Source of the DNA: UBA9715 sp045614225 | GTDB lineage: Bacteria; Actinomycetota; Coriobacteriia; Coriobacteriales; Eggerthellaceae | DNA: 64,000 nucleotides | Assembly: GCA_045614225.1 (NCBI GenBank) | Contig: JAZLCO010000085.1 | Span: forward strand, 1 to 64,000 | Reading direction: 5' to 3' | Position numbers and translations under genes: made by a program | Notes under the pieces: model-generated | The model's input: only the letters and a program-made list of their open reading frames with translations | What the model was told of the DNA's origin: nothing | Database searches by the model: none | Part shown: positions 27,231 through 35,358 of the stretch, piece after piece | How the letters are laid out: each line of letters starts with the position of its first letter | Numbering within the stretch: position 1 is the stretch's first letter

Positions 27231-29741
27231 TTAGAGCTCCAAGCTATTGGCGGAGGCGCCCTCGAACATGTTTCCTTTCAGATCCATGAGCAGAGCCGCG
27301 GTCGAAGCCTTCCCCGCTGAAGAAGCGGACTCTATCGCCTTTTGCATCATTTTTTCAGTAATTGCACCATCCCATTTGCAGACAATCTTAATCTCGGAAT
27401 CGTACCCGCTTTGCGCTAGCAGGTTCAGCAACGCACCCGTATTCTTAAAGCCCTTTGGGTCTAGATGCGGTACGAGCGCTCTGACGACTTCGGGATCTTG
27501 CTTGAGGTAGCGTTGATCCCACATGCTGGAAATGCGCTCAGGCGCAATCGAACAGACGGCTTTTGCGACGACGGTCGAGCAACCGGGGTACAGTAGGTCT
27601 TCGATATCGCATATATCTGCATGATGGTTCTGAGGCCCTCGCTGAACGTGCAGGGTAACGTATTCCTCGTTCAGGCCGCCGCACTTTGCGAGCAATCTGG
27701 CAAGCTTAGGTTTTGGTTTTCCGCACATGTATATGGAATCTGATGATTCCGCGAGGCATGCGAGCATCAAGCCTTTCAGGTCCTTTGGGCAGAGCATGCC
27801 CTCTTCCGCATATGCGGATACAAGGCCATCGCTCTTCGATGACAGGGCGCATTGGTATATATAGTCAGGATTCGGCGGCGTATCCACATGTCGCCCGACA
27901 CCCATCCTCCCCGGAATGTCGAGACCGTCTTCGCAAAGGACATCGTCAATGTATCGCTTTTGCCTGTTTGCCTGTTTTGAAAACGTGTCCCCTTTGAGCA
28001 AGGCGGGGACCATCGGCATCCCGAGAGTCACACCATGCTCCATCAGAGTTCGGGCGTTGTCGTCGTTCCCGAAGGCGATTGCATAACACAGGGCAATACT
28101 CGGCATCTCGAACTTTCCGAAGATTGCATAAAGCCGCTCTACGACCTCCGCATCACCCTTAATTGCCCCATATTTAAGCAACCTCACGGCTTCGATGGGA
28201 TTGACCTTGCCTGCAACGGGATCTAAGGCGTCAAGGCCGCTCGCATCGCCCTTGCGCATCGCCTCGATTGCCGCTGCGGTTAACTGCGCCACGCTCGCCC
28301 TTTTGGGTTTCGCCGCATCCTCTTTTGCTTTTTGCGCAAGCCCAGCAGACCTATATCCCAACTCCTCTAGCAATCTGGAACAGACGACGTCGCCGTCTTC
28401 GTCGAATGCCTTCGCCGCCTTCTTCGCATTTTTCTTAATGTATGCGGCATACTCGTCTTCCATCGCACCACCGACAGCATGTCCGCACTTGGAATCAACG
28501 AGCCTCGTGACGGCAACCCTAATCTTATCCTCGAACTTCTTGATGCTCCCGTCATGGAAGCGGGAGTCGATTGCGTCGAAAGCGATACCGCTCGACAGTT
28601 CTGCAGCAATCGCGCCAGTGAGGTTTCCCTCGGGGGGAGTGTAGCCAGCCCGTGCGCAGCCTGCACCGTCTGCGCTGGCAACTGCGACGACGGTTCCCTT
28701 TGACGCTGCTAGATGCTCTTCAAAAGCACTTGCACAAGCGCTCGGCAGAATCACTGACTTTGTCCCGTAAAACGCCCCAGGAGCGATACTCTTCACCGTT
28801 TCGGGGATGGCCAAGGAGAGCTTAGCGCATTCCTCAAAGGCTCCCTCTTCTATGGTTATCAAACTATCGGGAAGGTTGATTTCGCTGAAATCATACCTGC
28901 AACCATAGAACATATTTTCTGCGATTGCCGTTATCCCATCACCCAATTTTGCAGATTTAAGGTGCGAGCAATCGCTAAAAGCGCCATTTCGAGTTACTAC
29001 GGTGTGGCCGAAAACGTTCCTGTTTCGTGTGGTCTCATGCGAAAAAGCATTAATACCTGAAGGTATGGTTACGTTTTTGACTCCAGAATATGCGAAAGCC
29101 CTTGGGCAGACTTCTTCAATATTGGAAGTGAGCACAACCATGTTAATAGTTGTTTTCTTGAATGCGCCGGGAGCAATCCTTTTAACAGACTCTGGAACCA
29201 CAAACTTCTTGACGGGTTTCTGCGTTGGCGGGAATAGCGCTAGCGTTTCGCCGCCGTCGGTGTACAGGACTCCGTCAACGGATACGTTAGCCATTCCATC
29301 TCCGACAACTTTAATCGGACCATCGCAGCCATATCGAGTGCTATTAATTTCCGCACCTGCGGAAATGATAACCTCGTCGAATAGCGGTTCATTTGAATAA
29401 GAAACCCCCATCATCGGAAATGCTTCGAACCGCCTGACGCGGCGCAAATCGCATACCCCTTCGACGATTTCCATATCCCTCGGGTCATCGCTTACGGAGT
29501 AGGTGACGACGCCCTTCACGTACCGGATATCCTCTATCGCTTCAGCCGCCATCACCTCGAGCGTATCGGGCAGGAGGAGGTATTTCACCTTGGAGCCATA
29601 ACGGATGCACCCCTTTCCCAAAGAGCGTACACCGTAGGGGACAATCGCTCTGCCGTCGGGCTCTATGGCGGGAATCTCTCTAAGACGCCCGCTGTCGTCC
29701 GCAAACCCTGATCGAATGGCCTCTTCAAGATTCATAATCAC
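27231..29741 (-). CDS. LRR_5 plus ankyrin-like repeat protein
   Basis: An 836-aa cytoplasmic protein. Residues about 150-340 carry BspA-type LRR_5 repeats (RIAPGAFKKTTINMVV, AIAENMFYGCRYDFSEI, TIEEGAFEECAKLSL). Residues about 510-620 carry ankyrin-like repeats (AVRLLKYGAIKGDAEVVERL, ALCYAIAFGNDDNARTLMEH) that align with the 658-aa protein at 23583. The C terminus (SGYDSEIKIVCKWDG) also matches that protein, and both end in LEL. It joins the two repeat types seen separately in its neighbours, as a hinge between them. Confidence 0.68.
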   Translation of the reverse strand: MIMNLEEAIRSGFADDSGRLREIPAIEPDGRAIVPYGVRSLGKGCIRYGSKVKYLLLPDTLEVMAAEAIEDIRYVKGVVTYSVSDDPRDMEIVEGVCDLRRVRRFEAFPMMGVSYSNEPLFDEVIISAGAEINSTRYGCDGPIKVVGDGMANVSVDGVLYTDGGETLALFPPTQKPVKKFVVPESVKRIAPGAFKKTTINMVVLTSNIEEVCPRAFAYSGVKNVTIPSGINAFSHETTRNRNVFGHTVVTRNGAFSDCSHLKSAKLGDGITAIAENMFYGCRYDFSEINLPDSLITIEEGAFEECAKLSLAIPETVKSIAPGAFYGTKSVILPSACASAFEEHLAASKGTVVAVASADGAGCARAGYTPPEGNLTGAIAAELSSGIAFDAIDSRFHDGSIKKFEDKIRVAVTRLVDSKCGHAVGGAMEDEYAAYIKKNAKKAAKAFDEDGDVVCSRLLEELGYRSAGLAQKAKEDAAKPKRASVAQLTAAAIEAMRKGDASGLDALDPVAGKVNPIEAVRLLKYGAIKGDAEVVERLYAIFGKFEMPSIALCYAIAFGNDDNARTLMEHGVTLGMPMVPALLKGDTFSKQANRQKRYIDDVLCEDGLDIPGRMGVGRHVDTPPNPDYIYQCALSSKSDGLVSAYAEEGMLCPKDLKGLMLACLAESSDSIYMCGKPKPKLARLLAKCGGLNEEYVTLHVQRGPQNHHADICDIEDLLYPGCSTVVAKAVCSIAPERISSMWDQRYLKQDPEVVRALVPHLDPKGFKNTGALLNLLAQSGYDSEIKIVCKWDGAITEKMMQKAIESASSAGKASTAALLMDLKGNMFEGASANSLEL

Positions 29742-29743
29742 TC

Positions 29744-29944
29744 CTATCCATCAGTGGAGAATCTGCGCAAATCAACACCTATTCGTTCAGCCATCTCACA
29801 AAGCTCCTCGCCGCTCGCTCTTTCAACGTCAACAACGTCGAGCACAGCAGCTGAAAACCCCGACATCATCGCCGAGCCGCAGTAGTCAAGCATGTAGTTG
29901 TGAAGTTTGTCTACGTCGATAGTTGCCAACTTTCTCCCTTGCAT
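29744..29944 (-). CDS. Small hypothetical protein, member of a duplicated family
   Basis: A 66-aa protein of unknown function (LHNYMLDYCGSAMMSGFSAA ... ASGEELCEMAERIGVDL). It lies 2 bp upstream of the LRR/ankyrin gene, so it is part of the same transcript. A paralogue with a premature TGA lies at 30135-30326. The pairing of this gene with the 289-aa family upstream recurs, which hints at a functional pair. Confidence 0.65.
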   Translation of the reverse strand: MQGRKLATIDVDKLHNYMLDYCGSAMMSGFSAAVLDVVDVERASGEELCEMAERIGVDLRRFSTDG

Positions 29945-30001
29945 TCAATTGTAGACATCTTTTGCTTGCTTGCCTTGTCTGCAAAAATGGTAATCGCGCT
30001 C

Positions 30002-30130
30002 TTATTTGCGTTGAATGCGACCCTGCCTCGTGAAGCCAATGCCGTCAATCATAGATGCTTGAATACTCAAAGTGCCATTTGCAATGCTTTCTAGCAGCCG
30101 CGTTTCCTTCCATGCCGCGTCACCATTAGA
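30002..30130 (-). pseudogene. Decayed C-terminal fragment of a 289-aa-family gene
   Basis: Reading leftward, the frame encodes DAAWKETRLLESIANGTL, then SIQASMIDGIGFTR, and stops at 30002. It resembles the end of the intact gene at 30415 (ITNIRACVIEGIGLSR), with about 70% base identity over the last 45 bases by eye. The rest of the gene is missing. Confidence 0.55.
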
Positions 30131-30134
30131 TACA

Positions 30135-30326
30135 TCATTCCCTCAGCACAATGAACTGATAAAAATCGATTCCTGCATGTTCGGCCATGAGGCCAAGCTC
30201 TTGAGCGGCCGCTCGTGCTACATCGACAATGTCGAAAGAAGCTGCAGGAGAAGATCACGATATCACGGTAGAGCTACGGAGGTTCATCATGCGGTCGCGC
30301 GAGCTATCGATGTCAACCGTTGTCAT
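30135..30326 (-). pseudogene. Paralogue of the 66-aa gene with an in-frame TGA
   Basis: An ATG at 30326 after GAGGA opens a 64-codon frame that aligns along its whole length with the 66-aa protein at 29744 (TTVDIDSSRDRMM against ATIDVDKLHNYML; SFDIVDVARAAAQELGLMAE against VLDVVDVERASGEELCEMAE). Codon 24 is TGA (30255-30257), then the frame continues to TGA at 30135. This is most likely a nonsense-mutated copy. A strand-specific reading through UGA cannot be excluded, but nothing supports it. Confidence 0.6.
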
Positions 30327-30414
30327 ATTTCCTCATCGCACAAGCGCTGATATTTCTGTGTTGTCGCCTCGTCTGCCAAATGCCATTAATGCTCGTGATT
30401 GTTCAAAGCAAAAC

Positions 30415-31284
30415 TCATCTCGATAAGCCAATACCCTCAATTACGCATGCTCGAATGTTTGTAATAGCGTTATCCGATGAAGCGAACTCCAAAATGGCCA
30501 TGTTATTAATGTCGGCCACGGTGTTTTTCCATGTCCCCTTTTCGCAGTCGGCGTTTTCGAAGCAGAGCAAGACTCGAGCGCCTAGCCGGTCGAGATTCTC
30601 TGCGTCGCAATCGAACCCCTTGAGGATCAATTCGAAAGCCTCCCCCGAGAGCTCATGACCATCGAATTCGTATACAGCCAAAACGGCCTCGTCGTCGGCG
30701 TAGTTTCCGTCTGGCATATAGGGCTCCATGTCGAAGAATTGGAACTCTATCTCGTCGGATTTCTCTTCAATACCCTCAAAAAAGTGGGGTATAACCTTTT
30801 CGCGTAAAAGGTCGATTCCTGCAGTCTCGATCATCTCCAGTAACGTTCCCTCGTCGCTTCCGAGAACGCTTCGCCATTCCGCCGCCGACATGGAAACGTT
30901 TATCTTTAACGTGTCCTCGAAGCACCATTCGAATCCGCGCGTATGGGAGAGGTCGACAACCTTGGCCTCTGCGGCCCCGTAGAGTTCATATCCATCGACG
31001 CCAAAATCGCTCTCGTAGATTATCGCGCCACCCGATCGTCCTTCTAATGCCCCGATTGCATTCATAGCTGTTCCGATATCCGAACCCGGGGCGCCGTGCG
31101 ATTCTCCATGGGCCTTAATCGAGATGTCAACGTATCCGCCGCCTTGCTCGAAGCTCTTCTCTCTGATTTCCCAGTGATCCGGCAGTTGATTGACGGCTTT
31201 ACGAATCTCGCCAACGGCAGCATCAGCGCCATTGTCGTCCAAAAAAACTCGGGAACGTGCTGTTACGAATTGATACCAGGACAT
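30415..31284 (-). CDS. Hypothetical protein, 289 aa
   Basis: I do not recognise this family. It is acidic, soluble and has no signal peptide. Notable parts are VDISIKAHGESHGAPGSD, an acidic central segment (EEKSDEIEFQFFDMEPYMPD) and the C-terminal CVIEGIGLSR. A partial copy survives at 30002-30130. It may be an immunity-like or regulatory partner of the MoxR/VWA block, inferred only from position. Confidence 0.6.
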   Translation of the reverse strand: MSWYQFVTARSRVFLDDNGADAAVGEIRKAVNQLPDHWEIREKSFEQGGGYVDISIKAHGESHGAPGSDIGTAMNAIGALEGRSGGAIIYESDFGVDGYELYGAAEAKVVDLSHTRGFEWCFEDTLKINVSMSAAEWRSVLGSDEGTLLEMIETAGIDLLREKVIPHFFEGIEEKSDEIEFQFFDMEPYMPDGNYADDEAVLAVYEFDGHELSGEAFELILKGFDCDAENLDRLGARVLLCFENADCEKGTWKNTVADINNMAILEFASSDNAITNIRACVIEGIGLSR

Positions 31285-31411
31285 CGCATCACCTTTCTAT
31301 GAAAAACGCTTCATTCCGTACGTTCGTCTCTTCGTTCGCTGCAAATCTGAAGGGCCAAATTGAAATTGAATTCTCAGCAATCACTCGCATTGGCACAACC
31401 CACCTCAATAG

Positions 31412-31873
31412 TCATTCACGGTTCTTGCGCCCATCTACCGCGCGGTTGAAGCTTCCGACTCTGCTTTTCAGTGTTTTGGCAAGTTGCTCGCCTTCCAATG
31501 CAAACTCTTCGAGTCCATCCGTCGAAAGCTTTCGGTTCAAAAGGTCATGGATGAGCGGATTGCGGCGCTCCTTCCAGGACCGCAGAGAGGCTATCAACTC
31601 TGGCGAAAAGTATCTGCAAGCCAGCTCGGACCGCTCCTCGCAAAGCTTCTCCAACTTGTTGAGCTTGGCGGTTATTGTCTTCTGCCTATTGGGATTGAAG
31701 GCGCTCGCGTGCCTCAACACCGATTCCAGCCGATCTTCGATAATCGCATACTCGATGAAGACAGCCTCCAGATAGAAATTGTTGCGCAGTGCCCTGGAAA
31801 GCCGCCGCATCTGCTCGGCATAGTTATCGCGCTTCTGCAGGTTGTCAGTCTCGTCCGTCATTATCGTCCTCAT
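31412..31873 (-). CDS. HEPN-like protein with R-x4-H motif
   Basis: A 153-aa all-helical protein. Residues 104-109 read RNPLIH, which fits the Rx4-6H active-site motif of HEPN ribonucleases, and the preceding helices (AVFIEYAIIEDRLESVLRH) fit the fold. HEPN proteins often act as RNases in toxin-antitoxin and abortive-infection systems. No MNT-type antitoxin lies beside it. The start may be at 31873 or four codons later (MTDETD). Confidence 0.6.
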   Translation of the reverse strand: MRTIMTDETDNLQKRDNYAEQMRRLSRALRNNFYLEAVFIEYAIIEDRLESVLRHASAFNPNRQKTITAKLNKLEKLCEERSELACRYFSPELIASLRSWKERRNPLIHDLLNRKLSTDGLEEFALEGEQLAKTLKSRVGSFNRAVDGRKNRE

Positions 31874-31996
31874 TTCAGGTCATATGCGTATTTTCGCATG
31901 GTTGGTTGATAATGTTGCCGCAATATCGGAAAGCCTTTGCTGCTCGTATCAAATACATGCCTCGCTGTACATGATTGCGTACAGGCAAGGTGTTTT

Positions 31997-33484
31997 TTAG
32001 ACGGCAGCTTCGACCAGCTTCTGCCAAATCTTCACCATGGCGAGGGTATCAAGCTCGCAGTACCGCAACAGCTGCTCGCGGGTGCGGGCTACCTCATCGG
32101 GCTCCATCTCAGCCATCCTCGCAAAGGCATCCATCGCCTCGCCGCCGTTGTGAACGCCTTCGAGCGCACGGTAGTCGAGCTCGTGGTCGTTCGGGAACAA
32201 TGCCGGCAACACGGCCTTTATCGAGTTGCTACCACCCATCGCGCGCACGTAATAGTCTCCGTTGCGGAACGGCACGATGAGGTCATGCATTCCCTCGTTG
32301 ATGGCGAGCAGGTGTTCGGCCAAATCTGGAAAAGCATCGGCCAGCTCGCGTATACGCCCCTTCTCAAAGCCCATGTTATAGGCGAGCGTGCAGGCATCAG
32401 CGGGCACATCGGCCACGAGGTGCTCGGCGACGGCACGGCGAGGGTCCGTCCCTGCTTCGGCGAGGAACTCGCGATGCTCGAGTTCTCCTTTCGGCCCCCT
32501 CAGGATGTGAAGCGAGTACTGCGTCGGAATCTGCTGGTACGGCTTCGTTCCGTCGAACAGCGGAATCGCCGGCTGGAACGTCTCGAAATCCAAGAAATAC
32601 AACGGAAAGCTGAGGTCATCCAGAAAGCGACGAACAGCCGCCTTGTCCACAAATTCGTCTCTGTCCCATGCTTCGGCTTTGACTTGCACTCGCTGTCTGC
32701 TATTCAGGGGGATATCTCGTTGAAAAGCGTCCGCAAGCGTGATTACTCCATCATCGCGGTAAGCAAGGGCCTTCTTCATGGTCATGTGGTTGAGGTCGAA
32801 CACGCTCGGCCTCGGTACGTATCGCCAACACCATCCGCGATAGCCGCACTCGTAGGGCTTCTTGCACTGTACGCCGATCTCGTAATCAGGTTCTGATTTC
32901 AGTTCGGCGAATGCCTTCAGGTCATCAACGGTCGCCGCTACGTTCCCCGCCATGAACGAGACCTCGTCGGTGCAGTCCTCGATTGCAAACAGCTGTCGCA
33001 GGTCGAGCTCGCCCTCGCGCATATATTCGTTATTCAAGTGCATGAGGGAGACCGACTTCACGTTCAAACCGCACATGGAGAGCACCCATGCCTGGTAGGC
33101 CATGTCGTAGTAGTAGATGTCGTTCATATGGGTCGATGATTTCACCTCAACGATTCTCACGCCATCTTCCTCCACGTAAAGTATGTCAACCATGCAAAGG
33201 TTGCCATCGTAGGAGAAGGTCGCCTCGCAAATGATGGGCGTGTTTGCCTCGAATAGCTCCTGCGTGCGCGAGATCATGCCTTCGTAGTCGTCCCGATTGA
33301 ACGGGACTTCGACGAAGTCGCCGAAGTAGCCCATAGCAATGTCGCCTACCATGCTGCCAGCGTCAAGCAGGGACTGATTCATGACCGAGTCGTCGAACTT
33401 CTCACGCATGTGGATATCCATCCAAAGCATCTTCGGGCATTGGATTCCTTTTGTGAAGCGGGATTTCGAAAGGTTCACCCTCAA
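31997..33484 (-). CDS. DUF2779 protein: Fe-S RecB-type nuclease plus DEDD exonuclease
   Basis: A 495-aa protein. The N-terminal half has a PD-(D/E)xK core (MVD at residue 100, then VEVKSS with E113 and K115). It is flanked by C16 in IQCPKMLW and C207, C213, C219 in CKKPYECGYRGWC. This four-cysteine layout is that of Cas4/AddB iron-sulfur nucleases. The C-terminal half has a DEDD exonuclease pattern: YFLDFETFQ (D299, E301), AYNMGFEKGRI, and YCELDT near residue 479. Its start overlaps the helicase stop by 4 bp. It is the last gene of block B and the probable nucleic-acid-degrading arm. Confidence 0.78.
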   Translation of the reverse strand: MRVNLSKSRFTKGIQCPKMLWMDIHMREKFDDSVMNQSLLDAGSMVGDIAMGYFGDFVEVPFNRDDYEGMISRTQELFEANTPIICEATFSYDGNLCMVDILYVEEDGVRIVEVKSSTHMNDIYYYDMAYQAWVLSMCGLNVKSVSLMHLNNEYMREGELDLRQLFAIEDCTDEVSFMAGNVAATVDDLKAFAELKSEPDYEIGVQCKKPYECGYRGWCWRYVPRPSVFDLNHMTMKKALAYRDDGVITLADAFQRDIPLNSRQRVQVKAEAWDRDEFVDKAAVRRFLDDLSFPLYFLDFETFQPAIPLFDGTKPYQQIPTQYSLHILRGPKGELEHREFLAEAGTDPRRAVAEHLVADVPADACTLAYNMGFEKGRIRELADAFPDLAEHLLAINEGMHDLIVPFRNGDYYVRAMGGSNSIKAVLPALFPNDHELDYRALEGVHNGGEAMDAFARMAEMEPDEVARTREQLLRYCELDTLAMVKIWQKLVEAAV

Positions 33485-35358
33485 TCGAACAACCCCTCGA
33501 ATATCGCCTCCAAATCCTCTTCGGTGCTCGGAAGCGTCTCTAGCTCTTGGTCCGCGATAGCCCGCAGCATCGTCTCCTCCTTCTCGAGGAGCCGATTGTA
33601 GATGTTCGCGTCAAGGGAATAGGCGTCGTTGAAGTTGTCGTATACATCTTGGAGGAAGTAATACTGGGTGTATTGCCCATCTGGAAGCCCCAACCGGTGA
33701 ATCCTGTCCTTTGATTGCAGCAAATGCACAAGATTGAAACTATATTCGTAATAAATGGCATCATGGCAAACGGAATGCAAGGACACGGATTCCGCAAGCG
33801 TGTGCGGGTTGGTTATCAACACGGGAAAGCCACCTGCCCGGAACGCATCCAGTATTAGCTCCCTGTCTTCTTGCGATGTCTCCCCGTGTACGACGGCGCA
33901 TTGTAATCCGGCGGCGTTCAACCGTTGCCGAAGCATCAGCATCGACCTTATGAAGATGCACCATACGATTACAGGCTTTCCTTCATTGGCCAATTGGGTA
34001 ACCAGTGACACGCACTCTTCAACCTTGATTGACGGAGGGCATCTTCTAATCATGCCTTCAATTTCATCGCTGTAATCGACGTAATCTACTTCACCTGTCT
34101 CCTCATCTTCGTCGAGCAGCCATGCGAATTCGGAAGTGTCCAGCGTGTTGAGCAGCTGTTTGGGGTCGGTTTCCAGTTGAAGCACCCGCAACATGAGCGT
34201 GAGCGCATTCTTTCGATAACGCATCTTCAGAACGTCTAGCACGCGCTCCGTTTCATCGTCAACGAAAAGCTCCCTGATACAGTTGGGTTGTGCCGGGGGC
34301 ACGCCCAGGTCGTCTTTGGTTGTCCTGCAGAAGAACGGCTGTAGCTTCGAGTTGATGTGGGCTATCTCGTACTCCGAAGGATCGCGTAGCATCGCTGGGC
34401 TGAAATTGAAGAACTCCTTGTACTCCAATGGGAAAAGAATGTTCAAGAAGTTGTAAATATCGAGGTACGTGTTGGGAATCGGTGTGCCCGTCAGCGCTAT
34501 TGTCCGCTCGCTTGCGGAGGCGATTTCCAAAGCAGCGCTTGCCCATCTTCCGTTTATTCTCTTCACCCTATGCACTTCGTCGAATACCAGGAGCGCAGAT
34601 TCGGAGACTATAGCCCTGAGCTCTTCGACATACGCAATTGAGGCCTCGTAGTTCACGAGGATAAGATTGCATCCTCCAGACTCGGCGCGCAGCCTCCGCT
34701 TCCGCTCCGCCCTTGGCAGGGAGGTAAAGAAGCTGTTCTGGACATTGAATTCACGCAGCTGCATCTTGCCGCCGAAGCAGGCAAGAAACTCATTGCGCCA
34801 GGACTCGAAGGCGTTTTTCGGACATACCACCACAACGCGGCTAGCCAGTTCACGCTTTGTGAGATACGCAAACACGCCTAGAACCGATGCCGTCTTGCCC
34901 GAGCCGGGCACCGAGAAATTGCCGGCCTTGGCCATTGCGCACATGAAGAAGGAGTCCCACATCTGACGTTCGCGTAAAGGCCTTTGCATGGCCTCATCTA
35001 CGACATCAGCGTATTCGGTAAACTGGCTTATGAACTTCTCGTCGCGATTCTTTATCTCGATACCGACCCTTGCCCTCTCCTCGGCGTATTCGCGCTTCGT
35101 CTCGATTGCGTCAAACACTTCCTGTGCGATATCGAGTTGGACGTCGAGCCTTTCTGCGACGGAAGCCAAGCGCCGTATCATCATCCTCGAATCTTCGGCG
35201 GTTTCCTGGCTTTTCAGCAGCAAACGGCCGTCGGGCAGCTCCTCCTCGACGTAACGCCTTACCTGGATGCGAAATGCTGGCTTTCTCTTGAAAACGGCGC
35301 ATGGGAACGGCTCGGGGTCCAGTAACAGCAATCCGTCGGCCCCGTATTCCAGCTTCAT
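33481..35358 (-). CDS. SNF2-family (DEAD/DEAH-like) helicase
   Basis: A 625-aa protein with superfamily 2 motifs: Walker A VPGSGKT (residues 150-156), motif II DEVH (260-263), motif III LTGTPIPN, then the C-terminal helicase lobe with CAVVHGETSQ and SKDRIHRLGLPDGQ (motif VI, Arg finger). Closely related SNF2 helicases serve in DISARM, Dpd-like and other defence loci. It overlaps both neighbours by 4 bp (ATGA junctions), showing tight coupling with the ParB-like and DUF2779 genes. Confidence 0.87.
   Translation of the reverse strand: MKLEYGADGLLLLDPEPFPCAVFKRKPAFRIQVRRYVEEELPDGRLLLKSQETAEDSRMMIRRLASVAERLDVQLDIAQEVFDAIETKREYAEERARVGIEIKNRDEKFISQFTEYADVVDEAMQRPLRERQMWDSFFMCAMAKAGNFSVPGSGKTASVLGVFAYLTKRELASRVVVVCPKNAFESWRNEFLACFGGKMQLREFNVQNSFFTSLPRAERKRRLRAESGGCNLILVNYEASIAYVEELRAIVSESALLVFDEVHRVKRINGRWASAALEIASASERTIALTGTPIPNTYLDIYNFLNILFPLEYKEFFNFSPAMLRDPSEYEIAHINSKLQPFFCRTTKDDLGVPPAQPNCIRELFVDDETERVLDVLKMRYRKNALTLMLRVLQLETDPKQLLNTLDTSEFAWLLDEDEETGEVDYVDYSDEIEGMIRRCPPSIKVEECVSLVTQLANEGKPVIVWCIFIRSMLMLRQRLNAAGLQCAVVHGETSQEDRELILDAFRAGGFPVLITNPHTLAESVSLHSVCHDAIYYEYSFNLVHLLQSKDRIHRLGLPDGQYTQYYFLQDVYDNFNDAYSLDANIYNRLLEKEETMLRAIADQELETLPSTEEDLEAIFEGLFD

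Noticed and set aside
30255..30257. TGA as a selenocysteine codon in the 66-aa-family paralogue
   Set aside because: The aligned residue in the intact copy is not Cys (the aligned position falls near a Gly/Ser), and no SECIS-like hairpin is evident.
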